DNA of 21,333 nt, taken from the NCBI GenBank assembly GCA_023259925.1, contig JALRDS010000037.1:1-21333 (forward strand), given 5' to 3'. The position numbers were made by a program, and so were the translations under genes. The notes under the pieces were generated by a model. That model was not told the DNA's origin and did not search any database. It saw nothing but the letters and a program-made list of their open reading frames with translations. Every line of letters starts with the position of its first letter. Positions within the stretch are counted from its first letter, which is position 1. Positions 1 through 7,776 of the stretch are shown in pieces. This DNA is from Candidatus Saccharimonadia bacterium (GTDB lineage Bacteria; Patescibacteriota; Saccharimonadia; Saccharimonadales; Saccharimonadaceae).

Positions 1-159
1 AACATTAAGCGTTTGAAGGATGTGAATGCCTACCGAGGACTACGCCATAAAGCTGGTCTTCCAGTGAACGGCCAACGTACTCGTACGAATGCACGAACTC
101 GTAAGGGTAAGTCAACGGCAGTCGGTGGATCACAACCTAAAGCAGCAAGTAAGACCTAG
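1..159 (+). CDS. rpsM: Ribosomal protein S13, C-terminal part (5' end outside window)
   Basis: The open frame from base 1 to the TAG at 157-159 encodes the last 52 residues of S13, a small-subunit head protein that contacts tRNA and the 50S bridge. The diagnostic tail is visible: YRGLRHKAGLPVNGQRTRTNARTRKG, here quoted in parts as YRGLRH and GQRTRTNARTRKG, followed by a short lysine- and alanine-rich end. It is the first gene of the alpha operon, with rpsK 14 nt downstream behind its own Shine-Dalgarno (AAAGGA at 160-165). The N-terminal part, including its helix-two-turn-helix, lies before the window. Confidence 0.95.
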   Translation, partial: NIKRLKDVNAYRGLRHKAGLPVNGQRTRTNARTRKGKSTAVGGSQPKAASKT

Positions 160-173
160 AAAGGAACGTTAGA

Positions 174-575
174 ATGGCAGAAACTACAACTAAGCCAGCT
201 AGCTCGCGCAAGAAACAGCGTCGAAGCGTTCCAGCTGGTCAGATGCATGTTCAAGCATCATTTAATAACACTATTATTACTTTCACCGACAAAAAAGGCG
301 CAGTATTGTGTGCATCAAGCGCCGGTGCTTGCGGCTTCCGTGGAAGTAAAAAAGGCACTGCGTACGCTAGCCAGGTTGCTGCTGAAAAAGCAGCTGAGCT
401 TGTACAGAGCTTGCACGGCATGAAAGCTGTTGATGTTTTCGTGAAGGGTGTAGGCCTAGGCCGTGACGCGGCTATCCGCGCGCTTGGCGGTTTCGACATC
501 CAAGTAGATAGTATCAAGGACGTAACTGGCGTACCGCACGGTGGCCCACGTCCACGAAAGGCAAGGAGGGTCTAG
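174..575 (+). CDS. rpsK: Ribosomal protein S11
   Basis: This 133-residue protein is S11, which sits in the 30S platform near the Shine-Dalgarno/anti-Shine-Dalgarno helix. Family marks include ASFNNTIITFTD after a basic N-terminal tail, the GFRGSKKGTAYASQ block, the KGVGLGRDAAIRAL motif and the conserved basic end GGPRPRKARRV. Length is normal. The ATG at 174 follows AAAGGA with 8-nt spacing. The next gene, rpsD, starts 3 nt after its stop, and the rpsD Shine-Dalgarno (AAGGAGG, 563-569) lies inside the last codons of rpsK, so the two are translationally linked. Confidence 0.98.
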   Translation: MAETTTKPASSRKKQRRSVPAGQMHVQASFNNTIITFTDKKGAVLCASSAGACGFRGSKKGTAYASQVAAEKAAELVQSLHGMKAVDVFVKGVGLGRDAAIRALGGFDIQVDSIKDVTGVPHGGPRPRKARRV

Positions 576-578
576 TAT

Positions 579-1196
579 ATGGCACGCGATACTTCGCCAA
601 TTGTGAAGCAATCTCGTCGTGAAGGCTATGCGCTTCACCCGAAAGCCCACAAAATTCTAATTAAGAAACCTGGTATTCCTGGTCAACACTCCGGTGGCCG
701 CCAAGCAAAGCCAAGTCTCTACCAAATTCAGCTACGCGAAAAGCAAAAAGTTCGTCGCTTGTACGGCCTTCTTGAAAAGCAATTTGCTCGCCTTATGAAA
801 GAAGCATCACGTCGTGATGGTCTAAGTGGCGAAAACCTGTTGCAGCTTCTTGAGCTACGCTTGGATAACGCAGTGTACCGTTCTGGTTTTGCCACAAGCC
901 GCCGTGCTGCTCGTCAGCTGGTTGGTCACGGCCACTTTATGTTAAATGGGCGCCGTGTTGATATTCCATCAATTCGTGTAAAAGCAGGCGATGTAATTAC
1001 CGTACGCGAAAAAAGTACCAAATCTGGCTACTTTACTACGTTAAACGATGTAGTTGCTAACTCAATCCAGGGCCCGCTAAGCTGGATGAAGAGTGATCCG
1101 AAAAACATGAAGATTGAAATTACTGGTTTGCCAAAGCGTGAAGAAGCTGAAGCAGATATCAATGAACAATTAATCGTTGAGTACTACTCACGCTAA
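579..1196 (+). CDS. rpsD: Ribosomal protein S4 (cysteine-free form)
   Basis: The 205-residue product is S4, a primary 16S rRNA-binding protein that nucleates 30S assembly. In some bacteria it also represses the alpha operon. The N-terminal part has the PGQHSGGRQAKPSLYQIQL block, and the S4 RNA-binding fold follows (LRLDNAVYRSGFATSRRAARQLVGHGH, then NGRRVDIPS). The zinc-binding cysteines found in the C+ form are absent, so this is a zinc-independent S4. A Shine-Dalgarno AAGGAGG sits 9 nt before the ATG. The gene is 17 nt upstream of rpoA in the same operon. Confidence 0.98.
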   Translation: MARDTSPIVKQSRREGYALHPKAHKILIKKPGIPGQHSGGRQAKPSLYQIQLREKQKVRRLYGLLEKQFARLMKEASRRDGLSGENLLQLLELRLDNAVYRSGFATSRRAARQLVGHGHFMLNGRRVDIPSIRVKAGDVITVREKSTKSGYFTTLNDVVANSIQGPLSWMKSDPKNMKIEITGLPKREEAEADINEQLIVEYYSR

Positions 1197-1213
1197 GCTA
1201 AGGAGAACTATAT

Positions 1214-2137
1214 ATGTCAAAAGCTATCTCAAACCCTGCACTGGCTGGCATCGATGAGCACTCAAGCACAAGCGCTACATTTACGATTGAACCTTTGCAC
1301 GCCGGTTACGGTAACACATTAGGCAACAGTCTTCGCCGAGTACTGCTTTCAAGCATTCGTGGTGCAGCTATTGTTGCATTCCGTGTTGAAGGTGCAACAC
1401 ACGAGTTCACAACTGTTGCTGGCATCAAAGAAGATGTCGTCGACATCATGCTGAACCTTAAGAACGTAAAAGTAAATGTTCACACTGATGAGCCAATCGA
1501 GCTTCGCATTGAAAAGAAGGGTGCTGGCCCAGTTACCGCAGCTGATATTAAACTATCTGCTGACGTTGAAGTTGCCAACCCAGAACAGCTAATCGCTACT
1601 ATCGACGACCCGAAAGCATCTCTAGTTATGGACTTAGTTGTTGAATCTGGCCGCGGGTACCGCACTATTGAAGAATCATCTGAAGAGCGACTCCACAGCG
1701 ACATGATCGCACTTGATGCTGTATTCAGCCCAGTACTACGTGTTCGCTACAAAGTTGATCCAACTCGTGTTGGTCAAGAGACAAACCTAGATCAACTACG
1801 CTTAAGCGTTGAAACTGATGGTACGGTGAGCCCGAAAGAAGCCTTTGAAGAAGCAGCTGCTATTTTGGTAAACCAGTACACTGCCCTTGCTGGTAGCACT
1901 ACTGTTGAGGCTGCGCCTGCGTTAGGTCAAAGTGAAGACGAAGATGTTAGTGAACTCAACACACCAATTGAAGAGCTAAACCTCAGTGCACGCACCGCTA
2001 ATGCACTTGTTAACAACGACATCCGAACTGTTCATGATCTTGTAACTCTCACAGAGCAGGATCTTCGTGAGCTAAAAGGATTCGGTTCAAAAGCGCTCGA
2101 CGAAGTAAAAGATAAGTTAGCGGAGTTGGAACTGTAA
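1214..2137 (+). CDS. rpoA: DNA-directed RNA polymerase subunit alpha
   Basis: RpoA dimerises to scaffold the RNA polymerase core, and its C-terminal domain contacts promoter DNA and activators. The N-terminal domain shows the signature GNTLGNSLRRVLLSSIRGAA (about residues 34-53) and the KEAFEEAAAILVNQ end. After an acidic linker (QSEDEDVSELNTPIEEL), a C-terminal domain of two helix-hairpin-helix motifs runs from about residue 250 (LNLSARTANALVNNDIRTV, then ELKGFGSKALDEVKDKL). At 307 residues it is a little shorter than the E. coli protein. AAGGAG at 1200-1205 lies 8 nt before the ATG. Its usual place between rpsD and rplQ is kept. Confidence 0.98.
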   Translation: MSKAISNPALAGIDEHSSTSATFTIEPLHAGYGNTLGNSLRRVLLSSIRGAAIVAFRVEGATHEFTTVAGIKEDVVDIMLNLKNVKVNVHTDEPIELRIEKKGAGPVTAADIKLSADVEVANPEQLIATIDDPKASLVMDLVVESGRGYRTIEESSEERLHSDMIALDAVFSPVLRVRYKVDPTRVGQETNLDQLRLSVETDGTVSPKEAFEEAAAILVNQYTALAGSTTVEAAPALGQSEDEDVSELNTPIEELNLSARTANALVNNDIRTVHDLVTLTEQDLRELKGFGSKALDEVKDKLAELEL

Positions 2138-2140
2138 TCT

Positions 2141-2527
2141 ATGCATCGACACGGATATAAAGGACGCAAGTTTGGTCGTGAGCGCGACCAGCGTCGCGCA
2201 CTACTTAAGGGCTTAGCAACAAATCTTGTTGACCACGGATCAATTGAGACTACGTTGCCGAAAGCCAAAGAACTTGTGCGTTACATCGAAAAGCTCATTA
2301 CAAAAGCAAAGAAAGGCGACCTAGCCTCACGCCGCCAAGTTATTGCGGGGCTAACTACTCAATCTGCAGCATTTAAGCTTGTTGATGAAGTTGCTCCACA
2401 ATTAAGTGGTCGCACTAGTGGTCACGTACGCGTAAAGCGAACACGAATTCGCAAAGGCGATGGCGCTGAAATGGCTAGCATTAGTTTTGTTGATGAATTA
2501 AAGCCAGCAGGAAAGGAAAGTAAGTAA
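2141..2527 (+). CDS. rplQ: Ribosomal protein L17
   Basis: This 128-residue protein is L17, located near the peptide exit on the 50S subunit. The start MHRHGYKGRKFGRERDQRRA and the run LVDHGSIETTLPKAKELV are typical of the family. Typical endings include the R-rich GHVRVKRTRIRKGDGAEMA stretch. It starts 3 nt after rpoA and its TAA stop shares its last base with the ATG of rplM (TAATG at 2525-2529). The two genes are therefore likely translated by re-initiation. Confidence 0.97.
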   Translation: MHRHGYKGRKFGRERDQRRALLKGLATNLVDHGSIETTLPKAKELVRYIEKLITKAKKGDLASRRQVIAGLTTQSAAFKLVDEVAPQLSGRTSGHVRVKRTRIRKGDGAEMASISFVDELKPAGKESK

Positions 2528-2958
2528 TGAAGACCTATTCTCAAAAACCTACTGAAGTTTCTCGTCGTTGGATTTTAATTGATGCAACCGATGCGCCCCT
2601 CGGTCGCTTGAGTACAGAAATCGCTAAGTACCTGATTGGTAAATACAAGGCAGATTATACTCCTCACATTGATGGCGGTGACTACGTAGTAGTGATAAAC
2701 GCTAAAGATGTTCCAGTAACTGGTAACAAGGAAACTGATAAGATTTACTACCGACACAGTGGTTTCCCTGGTGGTATTAAAGACGCACAACTAAAAGAAG
2801 TTCGAGAAAAGTTCCCAGAACGAATTATCGAAAACGCTGTAAAAGGCATGCTTCCAAAGAACAAGCTTGCCGCTGGTCGTATGCAGCGCCTAAAAGTATT
2901 CCCAGGCAGTGAACACGCGCACGCCGCGCAAACTCCTGAGAAAGTAGAGGTTAAGTAA
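2527..2958 (+). CDS. rplM: Ribosomal protein L13
   Basis: L13 is an early 23S rRNA-binding assembly protein. The sequence has the family start (RRWILIDATDAPLGRLSTEIAKYL), the HIDGGDYVVVINA core, the YYRHSGFPGGIK signature at about residues 76-87 and the AVKGMLPKNKLAAGRM motif. Length (143 residues) is normal. The start overlaps the rplQ stop by one base and is preceded by a purine-rich GGAAAGGAAAG. It is followed after a single base by rpsI, the usual rplM-rpsI pair, here fused to the end of the alpha operon. Confidence 0.98.
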   Translation: MKTYSQKPTEVSRRWILIDATDAPLGRLSTEIAKYLIGKYKADYTPHIDGGDYVVVINAKDVPVTGNKETDKIYYRHSGFPGGIKDAQLKEVREKFPERIIENAVKGMLPKNKLAAGRMQRLKVFPGSEHAHAAQTPEKVEVK

Positions 2959-2959
2959 T

Positions 2960-3358
2960 ATGGCAGACACCAAGTATGCTTATGGCCTAGGACGACGCAA
3001 GAGTGCAACTGCACGTGCACGTCTATACAAAGGTAAAGGTAATGTTACCATTAACGACAAGCCTGCGACTGAATACCTGAGTGGCAACTCAACAATGCTT
3101 GCTGAAGTAACTGATCCGCTTGCGCTTGTGAACAAGCAAAAAGATTTTGATGTTACTGTACGCGTTAGTGGTGGTGGACTAGCTGGTCAAGTTGATGCTA
3201 TCAAACTTGCGATTGCTAAGGCGCTCACCGTTGAGCACTCAGACCTTCGTTCTACACTGAAGAAGGCAGAGTTCCTAAAGCGTGACCCACGCGAGAAAGA
3301 ACGTAAGAAATACGGTCTTCGCTCTGCTCGTAAGCGAGAGCAGTACTCAAAGCGTTAA
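2960..3358 (+). CDS. rpsI: Ribosomal protein S9
   Basis: S9 is the small-subunit head protein whose C-terminal arginine reaches the P-site tRNA anticodon. Visible family features are the start YAYGLGRRKSATARARLYKG, the GGGLAGQVDAIKLAIAKAL helix, and the basic tail LKRDPREKERKKYGLRSARK ending in QYSKR. At 132 residues the length is standard. It ends the ribosomal/alpha operon and a strong factor-independent terminator follows 17 nt after its stop. Confidence 0.98.
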   Translation: MADTKYAYGLGRRKSATARARLYKGKGNVTINDKPATEYLSGNSTMLAEVTDPLALVNKQKDFDVTVRVSGGGLAGQVDAIKLAIAKALTVEHSDLRSTLKKAEFLKRDPREKERKKYGLRSARKREQYSKR

Positions 3359-3375
3359 TCGCCGAGTGTTACAAG

Positions 3376-3401
3376 AAAACCTGCCGTGTGCAGGTTTTTT
3401 T
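3376..3401 (+). terminator. Rho-independent terminator of the rpsM-rpsI operon
   Basis: A 9-bp perfect stem (AAAACCTGC at 3376-3384 with GCAGGTTTT at 3390-3398) has a 5-nt loop and runs into T residues to 3401. It closes the ribosomal operon. Only about 6 nt separate it from the extended -10 box of the next gene. Confidence 0.93.
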
Positions 3402-3406
3402 GATAT

Positions 3407-3415
3407 TGCTATACT
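3407..3415 (+). promoter_or_regulatory. Extended -10 promoter for the alpha/beta hydrolase gene
   Basis: TGC then TATACT (3410-3415) forms an extended -10 element. The GTG start codon is at 3422, 6 nt after the box, where transcription itself should begin, so the mRNA is predicted to be leaderless. No convincing -35 hexamer is seen; the terminator occupies that position. Confidence 0.6.
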
Positions 3416-3421
3416 AATACG

Positions 3422-4243
3422 GTGATACGACAATTTATCCATCAGCACCTAAATTATCCGCACAGGCTCTATGTTCACTATAGAACTGCAATCCGGTTTA
3501 ATAGGCCTACGCTCGTATTCTTGCATGGCATTGGAAATTCAGGCGCTGCTTGGGATACGACAGTTGCGCAACTTCCGAGTGATATCAATATCGTCACGAT
3601 TGACCTCTTGGGATTCGGTAAGTCCCCGAAGCCGCAGTGGGCAAAGTATGACGCCGTTGAACAGGCGAGGGCGGTTATGTTTACGCTGCTCAGGATGGGT
3701 ATAACAAAAAACGTAACAATTGTAGGGCACTCACTTGGGGCATTGACGGCGGTTGAGTGCGCTAAGCGGTACCCAAAACGAGTTACGTCACTGGTACTTT
3801 GCAGTCCACCTTTCTACGACAGCGCACAATCGAACCGCATCCTACCAAGCAGTGATACAATACTTCGCAAGATATATGCTACTGTCCGTAATAACCCGGC
3901 CGCTTTCGCCCAAATTGCTTCCTTCGCAATGAAGTATAATCTCGTCAATCCCAGTTTTAACGTTACCCCTCAGAATGTTGATATCTACGTAACAGCGCTT
4001 GAAACAATGATAATTAACCAGCAGTCTCTAGGTGATGCCATGAGCCTGCAGGTACCTACCAAGATTATTCGTGGAACACTCGATCCATTTGTGGTACCGA
4101 GTAATTTCAAAAGACTAACCAAACACAACAAAAATATAACAGTTCAGTCCATAGTTGCTGGCCATGAAGTGAGGGGGAGGTTTATTCCAGCCGTTATAGC
4201 GGCTATAAAGCAGGCTGTGCCCGAACCCCGGCGTGCGCTATAA
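3422..4243 (+). CDS. Alpha/beta-hydrolase fold protein
   Basis: This 273-residue protein is a cytosolic alpha/beta hydrolase; its substrate cannot be told. The oxyanion-hole motif FLHGIGNSG lies near residue 33. The nucleophile elbow GHSLG places the catalytic serine at about residue 104. A later GTLDPFV supplies the likely acid and VAGHEVRG near the C-terminus the likely histidine. The helical cap region is between about residues 125 and 215. The start is a GTG only 6 nt after a -10 box and lacks a Shine-Dalgarno, which fits a leaderless message. Its TAA stop lies inside the -10 box of trpS. It could be an esterase, lipase or haloperoxidase-like enzyme. Confidence 0.88.
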   Translation: MIRQFIHQHLNYPHRLYVHYRTAIRFNRPTLVFLHGIGNSGAAWDTTVAQLPSDINIVTIDLLGFGKSPKPQWAKYDAVEQARAVMFTLLRMGITKNVTIVGHSLGALTAVECAKRYPKRVTSLVLCSPPFYDSAQSNRILPSSDTILRKIYATVRNNPAAFAQIASFAMKYNLVNPSFNVTPQNVDIYVTALETMIINQQSLGDAMSLQVPTKIIRGTLDPFVVPSNFKRLTKHNKNITVQSIVAGHEVRGRFIPAVIAAIKQAVPEPRRAL

Positions 4244-4244
4244 T
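4239..4244 (+). promoter_or_regulatory. -10 box of trpS
   Basis: A perfect TATAAT lies at 4239-4244, 9 nt before the trpS ATG at 4254. The predicted start point is within about three bases of the ATG. The stop codon of the preceding gene (TAA, 4241-4243) is part of the box. No clear -35 is seen. Confidence 0.6.
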
Positions 4245-4253
4245 TATAGATAT

Positions 4254-5279
4254 ATGGCAAATCCAGTAATCCTTACAGGCCTACGCGCAAACAACGACTT
4301 AACTATCGGTAACTATTTCGGTGGCATACTTCCTATTGTAGACATGGCCAATACACGGTCGAGTGAATTTCAGATCAACATGTTCATTCCAGATCTACAC
4401 AGCTTCACGACTCCGATTGACTACAGCACTCTCTACGAAAATATCATTGCAAACGCATCGTTGTTCAACGCTGCCGGCTTGCCGCTCGATAATCCAAATA
4501 TATATCTGTATCGCCAGAGCTTCATACCGGCGCATAGCGAGCTTACGTGGATCCTTGATTGCTTCACTGGCTTTGGGCAAATGGAACGCATGACACAGTT
4601 TAAAGATAAATCGAGCGGGCAGGCAGATGTTTCCGTAGGCTTGTTTAACTACCCGATACTAATGGCTGCAGACATTTTACTCTACGGGGCGGCATATGTG
4701 CCGGTAGGGGATGATCAAACGCAGCACCTTGAATTCACCCGTGACATTGCCGAGCGAATGAACAGTCGTTTCGGGGAGTTGTTCGTTGTGCCGGAGCCTG
4801 TTAAAAAACAGCATGAATTTTTTGGTAAAGAACAAGGCCTTCGAATTATGGATCTCCAAAATCCGGCTAAAAAGATGAGTAAATCGGATGAATCAGGTAA
4901 GGGTGTCTTATTTTTAAGTGACAATCCAGACGTGGCAGCCAAGAAAATTATGAGTGCTACGACAGACGATAAAGCAAATGTAGTGTTCGACCGCGCAAAT
5001 CAGCCAGGCATTAGTAATTTGCTAGAAATCCTTGCACTGTTACGGAGCGCATCGATAGTAGATACTGCTAAAGAATTTGAGGGCGAAACTCGCTACGGTG
5101 ATTTTAAAAAGATTGTAGCGGATGAGGTAAAGCGCTTCTTAACTGATTTTCAGCACAAGCTAAAGAATGTCGATGAGGCCGCAGTAGTTAAAAAACTAGA
5201 ATCGTCTGAAAAAGTAATGAACATACAGGCAAACAGAACACTTCAGGCCGTGCAGCGAGCTGTTGGCCTTCGAAAGTAG
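4254..5279 (+). CDS. trpS: Tryptophan--tRNA ligase
   Basis: TrpRS charges tRNA-Trp with tryptophan through an adenylate intermediate. It is a class I synthetase of 341 residues, near the usual bacterial length. The HIGH-type motif appears as TIGN (residues 17-20) in ILTGLRANNDLTIGNYFG. The KMSKS loop is at residues 207-211 (AKKMSKSDES). Between them are PDLHSFT, DQTQHLEFTRDIAERMN and the Rossmann core. An in-frame GTG at 4233 would extend the frame by seven residues, but it lies upstream of the -10 box, so ATG 4254 is chosen. The cognate tRNA-Trp gene is at 15312-15388. It heads a likely operon with the next two genes. Confidence 0.96.
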   Translation: MANPVILTGLRANNDLTIGNYFGGILPIVDMANTRSSEFQINMFIPDLHSFTTPIDYSTLYENIIANASLFNAAGLPLDNPNIYLYRQSFIPAHSELTWILDCFTGFGQMERMTQFKDKSSGQADVSVGLFNYPILMAADILLYGAAYVPVGDDQTQHLEFTRDIAERMNSRFGELFVVPEPVKKQHEFFGKEQGLRIMDLQNPAKKMSKSDESGKGVLFLSDNPDVAAKKIMSATTDDKANVVFDRANQPGISNLLEILALLRSASIVDTAKEFEGETRYGDFKKIVADEVKRFLTDFQHKLKNVDEAAVVKKLESSEKVMNIQANRTLQAVQRAVGLRK

Positions 5280-5286
5280 TGTAGCC

Positions 5287-6111
5287 ATGCGTCTTGATGT
5301 GTACGTAGCAAAACAATGGCCGGAGCAGTCGCGGTCTACCTGGCAGAAGTTGATTCAAGCTGGTAGCGTGAGGGTAAACGGTAAGGTTGAAAAACAGATA
5401 AAACGCGATGTAACCGAGATGGATAGTATTGAAGCCACCCCGCCGCAACAACCTTCCTACGATGATATGAAGCTGCCGATTATATATGAAGACAGCTCGG
5501 TAATAGTTATTGATAAACCTGTAGGTGTACTTACGCACAGTAAGGGCGCGGTGAATCAAGAATTCACGGTAGCAGAGTTCGTACGACCGCTTACGGACTA
5601 TAAGCAGGAAACGAATCGGCCCGGCATCATTCATCGACTTGATAGGGCTACGTCCGGCGTACTACTTTGTGTAAAAACAAATGAGGCTGCTGCGTATATA
5701 GCAAAGCAATTTACGAACCGCACAACAAAAAAGCACTACATGGCGGTAGTTTCAGGAATGCCAAATCAACTTGAGGCTATGATTGATTTACCGATTGAAC
5801 GAAACCCAAGTGCGCCCAGTACGTTTCGCGTTGGCCCTGGCGGTAAATCTGCAGAAACCTACTATAAAGTACTCACGAGCAATGATGAAAAGAGCTTGAT
5901 AGATCTTCGGCCTAAAACTGGGCGCACTCACCAACTTCGCGTTCACATGGCCTATCTAGGTACACCCATAGTTGGCGACCCAGTGTATGGATCAGTGGAT
6001 GCGGATCGGATGTATCTTCATGCTGCTTCACTCGAAGTAACACTCCCCGGCGGTGAAAGAAAAGTATTTAGCTCTCCATTGCCCGCTTCATTTAAGAGCC
6101 AAGTAGCCTAA
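5287..6111 (+). CDS. RluA-family pseudouridine synthase (RluC/RluD type)
   Basis: The enzyme converts selected uridines in rRNA or tRNA to pseudouridine. An N-terminal S4-like RNA-binding domain (about residues 1-55, with WQKLIQAGSVRVNGK) precedes the catalytic domain. The signature HRLDRATSGVLL places the catalytic aspartate at residue 119. Further family motifs are IIYEDSSVIVIDKPVGVL and LRPKTGRTHQLRVHMAYLGTPIVGD. The longer frame opening at TTG 5263 overlaps trpS; ATG 5287, giving MRLDVYVAK and 274 residues, matches usual family starts. It lies 7 nt after trpS and 3 nt before the next gene. The exact RNA target cannot be inferred. Confidence 0.93.
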   Translation: MRLDVYVAKQWPEQSRSTWQKLIQAGSVRVNGKVEKQIKRDVTEMDSIEATPPQQPSYDDMKLPIIYEDSSVIVIDKPVGVLTHSKGAVNQEFTVAEFVRPLTDYKQETNRPGIIHRLDRATSGVLLCVKTNEAAAYIAKQFTNRTTKKHYMAVVSGMPNQLEAMIDLPIERNPSAPSTFRVGPGGKSAETYYKVLTSNDEKSLIDLRPKTGRTHQLRVHMAYLGTPIVGDPVYGSVDADRMYLHAASLEVTLPGGERKVFSSPLPASFKSQVA

Positions 6112-6114
6112 GCC

Positions 6115-6936
6115 ATGCTGGTGCTCAACGAATCAACAAAAGCATTTGTGTTGCAATTTAAGGCAGCCGCTCCACAGGCACAATTAATAAGCGGGCCCAA
6201 GGGCAGCGGACTCCATACGTTAGCTGCGTCGCTAGTGAGTCAGTCGGGGACACTACTAAATACTGTTACGCCCGTTCGCAAAACACCAACCTCGTTACCT
6301 TCAATTGGCGTGGAGCAGATACGGTCGCTATATGAACAGGCAAGGACACGACTCAATGGCCCGCATTTTATTGTGATAGACGATGCCGACACAATGAATC
6401 ACTCAGCTCAGAACGCACTTTTGAAACTTCTCGAGGAGCCGAACGAGACTATTCACTTTATACTTACTACCCATTCCGTTGAAAAACTTTTACCCACCAT
6501 ACGCTCAAGGGTACGACATTTCGCAGTTCCCCCAATTAGCCAGCAAGCGAGTAGTGAACTACTGAAGTCATTGGGCGTGCAAGATGAGCTTGTAGTGCGA
6601 CGTCTCCTATTTATTGCTTCAGGGTTACCAGCAGAACTCTGCCGAATGACCGATTCACCGGCTAACTTTAAAGCACTCGGCGAACGTGCAGCTGCCGCAA
6701 AGGTATTCGTTGAAGGTAATGCCTACCAACGTATGGTAATAATCTCTAGTTTAAAAGATGACCGATCAGGAGCAATTGAGCTGATAGAAGTCATACTTTT
6801 GATGTTGAGAAAGTCTATTGGGTCTATGAATCACAGCCATACAATCAGACTGATTGACAATCTGATGTCCTGCAGTGAATCAATCCGTGCTAACGGTAAT
6901 ATTCGTCTGCAATTCTTGCGTGCCATCACAAGATAA
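6115..6936 (+). CDS. holB: DNA polymerase III subunit delta' (clamp loader)
   Basis: Delta' is the rigid stator subunit of the clamp loader that places the beta clamp on primed DNA. The AAA+ core is visible: a degenerate P-loop SGPKGSGLHT without the catalytic lysine, HFIVIDDADTMNHSAQNALL (Walker B-like), LKLLEEPNETIHFILTTHS (sensor 1), and TIRSRVRHF in place of the SRC finger. A helical collar domain follows from about residue 165. A P-loop without lysine is normal for delta'. At 273 residues it is shorter than E. coli delta' and no zinc-module cysteine cluster is evident. DnaX would carry more complete ATPase motifs and be longer. It ends the trpS-rluA-holB operon. Confidence 0.88.
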   Translation: MLVLNESTKAFVLQFKAAAPQAQLISGPKGSGLHTLAASLVSQSGTLLNTVTPVRKTPTSLPSIGVEQIRSLYEQARTRLNGPHFIVIDDADTMNHSAQNALLKLLEEPNETIHFILTTHSVEKLLPTIRSRVRHFAVPPISQQASSELLKSLGVQDELVVRRLLFIASGLPAELCRMTDSPANFKALGERAAAAKVFVEGNAYQRMVIISSLKDDRSGAIELIEVILLMLRKSIGSMNHSHTIRLIDNLMSCSESIRANGNIRLQFLRAITR

Positions 6937-6949
6937 GTAGTATTTAATA

Positions 6950-6958
6950 TGGTATAAT
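6950..6958 (+). promoter_or_regulatory. Extended -10 promoter of the TPR gene
   Basis: TGG followed by a perfect TATAAT (6953-6958) is an extended -10 element. It lies 10 nt before the ATG at 6969. There is no Shine-Dalgarno in the gap, so the message should have a leader of only a few bases. Confidence 0.65.
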
Positions 6959-6968
6959 TACAAACAGA

Positions 6969-7622
6969 ATGCTTGGATTACTTTTACTAGCGTTGGCGGC
7001 CACATGGGCGCTATATCAAAAACAAACTATCGCAGAAGTAGCCCTCGAGTTACCTTCTCGAGTAACACATAAACTTGATCGCTTGTGGGAAATTGCGCAA
7101 GAAAGTCTTAAAGATAAAAAATATCTACGTGCTGAAAAAGCACTGCTTACGATTCTGCGTGTAGATGAGCGAAATGCTACAGCCTACAACCGGCTTGGAA
7201 TCCTATATGCCAAGCAGCAAGCGTACGAAGACGCAATTGAATGCTTTGAAATAGCCCAAAGTCTAGAGCCAAGTGCCAGTAGTCTTCATAATGTAGGGCT
7301 GATTTATTACGAAACAGAACAGTACGACAAAGCGATACTCGCATTTGAACAGGCGCTAGAAATTGAAGAAGACTTAGCCGCTCGTCACATAGCATACGCT
7401 AAGGCGCACGAGAAAGTAGGCAATACTAAGAAGATGTTAACCGCACTAGAGCGGGCGGTCGAACTCGAAAAAAATCCACAAACGCTCACTATCCTAGCGG
7501 ATGCATATGATCGGGCCGGCCAATCAGACCTTTCGACAGAACTACGCCTGCAGGCCTCTAAAATGATAGTACCAGAAGGCCAGCCAAAACGAGTAAAGCA
7601 ACCTCGCCGCGTTGTCATGTAG
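6969..7622 (+). CDS. Membrane-anchored tetratricopeptide-repeat protein
   Basis: This 217-residue protein begins with a hydrophobic segment (MLGLLLLALAATWALYQKQ), probably an uncleaved signal anchor. About four TPR units follow between residues 40 and 180. Repeat marks include LRAEKALLTILRVDERNATAYNRLG, then GILYAKQQAYEDAIECF, LIYYETEQYDKAILAFEQALEI and KMLTALERAVELEKNPQTL. TPR proteins act as assembly scaffolds, so a role at the membrane in a multiprotein complex is likely but its partner is unknown. The C-terminus is short and basic (KRVKQPRRVVM). It has its own promoter and no clear terminator before the tRNA genes. Confidence 0.85.
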   Translation: MLGLLLLALAATWALYQKQTIAEVALELPSRVTHKLDRLWEIAQESLKDKKYLRAEKALLTILRVDERNATAYNRLGILYAKQQAYEDAIECFEIAQSLEPSASSLHNVGLIYYETEQYDKAILAFEQALEIEEDLAARHIAYAKAHEKVGNTKKMLTALERAVELEKNPQTLTILADAYDRAGQSDLSTELRLQASKMIVPEGQPKRVKQPRRVVM

Positions 7623-7681
7623 TAATCCCTACAGATCCCCTTGTAAAAACAAGTATACTCCGTTAAAATAACTCAGTACCT

Positions 7682-7687
7682 TACAAT
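7682..7687 (+). promoter_or_regulatory. -10 box of the tRNA-Thr/tRNA-Tyr pair
   Basis: TACAAT at 7682-7687 lies 5 nt before the first tRNA base, so transcription would begin at or next to the mature 5' end. The same hexamer precedes both other tRNA promoters in the window. A second candidate -10 (TATACT, 7654-7659) would give a leader of about 25-30 nt instead. Confidence 0.5.
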
Positions 7688-7692
7688 TATCT

Positions 7693-7769
7693 GCCGCTTT
7701 AGCTCAGCTGGTTAGAGCAACTGTTTTGTAAACAGTAGGTCCACGGTTCGAATCCGTGAAGCGGCTCCA
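7693..7769 (+). tRNA. tRNA-Thr (anticodon TGT)
   Basis: The gene folds as a full cloverleaf. The acceptor GCCGCTT pairs with AAGCGGC, the D-arm is GCTC...GAGC, and the anticodon stem ACTGT/ACAGT carries loop TTTGTAA with TGT at positions 34-36. The T-arm is CACGG-TTCGAAT-CCGTG. The discriminator is T and CCA is encoded (7767-7769). It reads ACA and, by wobble, other Thr codons. Confidence 0.96.
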
Positions 7770-7776
7770 CATACCT

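Noticed and set aside
5263..5286. TTG start extending the pseudouridine synthase by eight residues into trpS
   Set aside because: The family normally begins at a sequence like MRLDVYVAK, which matches ATG 5287, just after the trpS stop.
5188..5634. 148-residue minus-strand open frame
   Set aside because: It lies antisense to trpS and the pseudouridine synthase gene, both well supported, and has no recognisable domain or start signal.
7641..7657. Short hairpin after the TPR gene as a terminator
   Set aside because: The stem CTTGT/ACAAG has only five pairs and no T-run follows; it overlaps a possible promoter instead.
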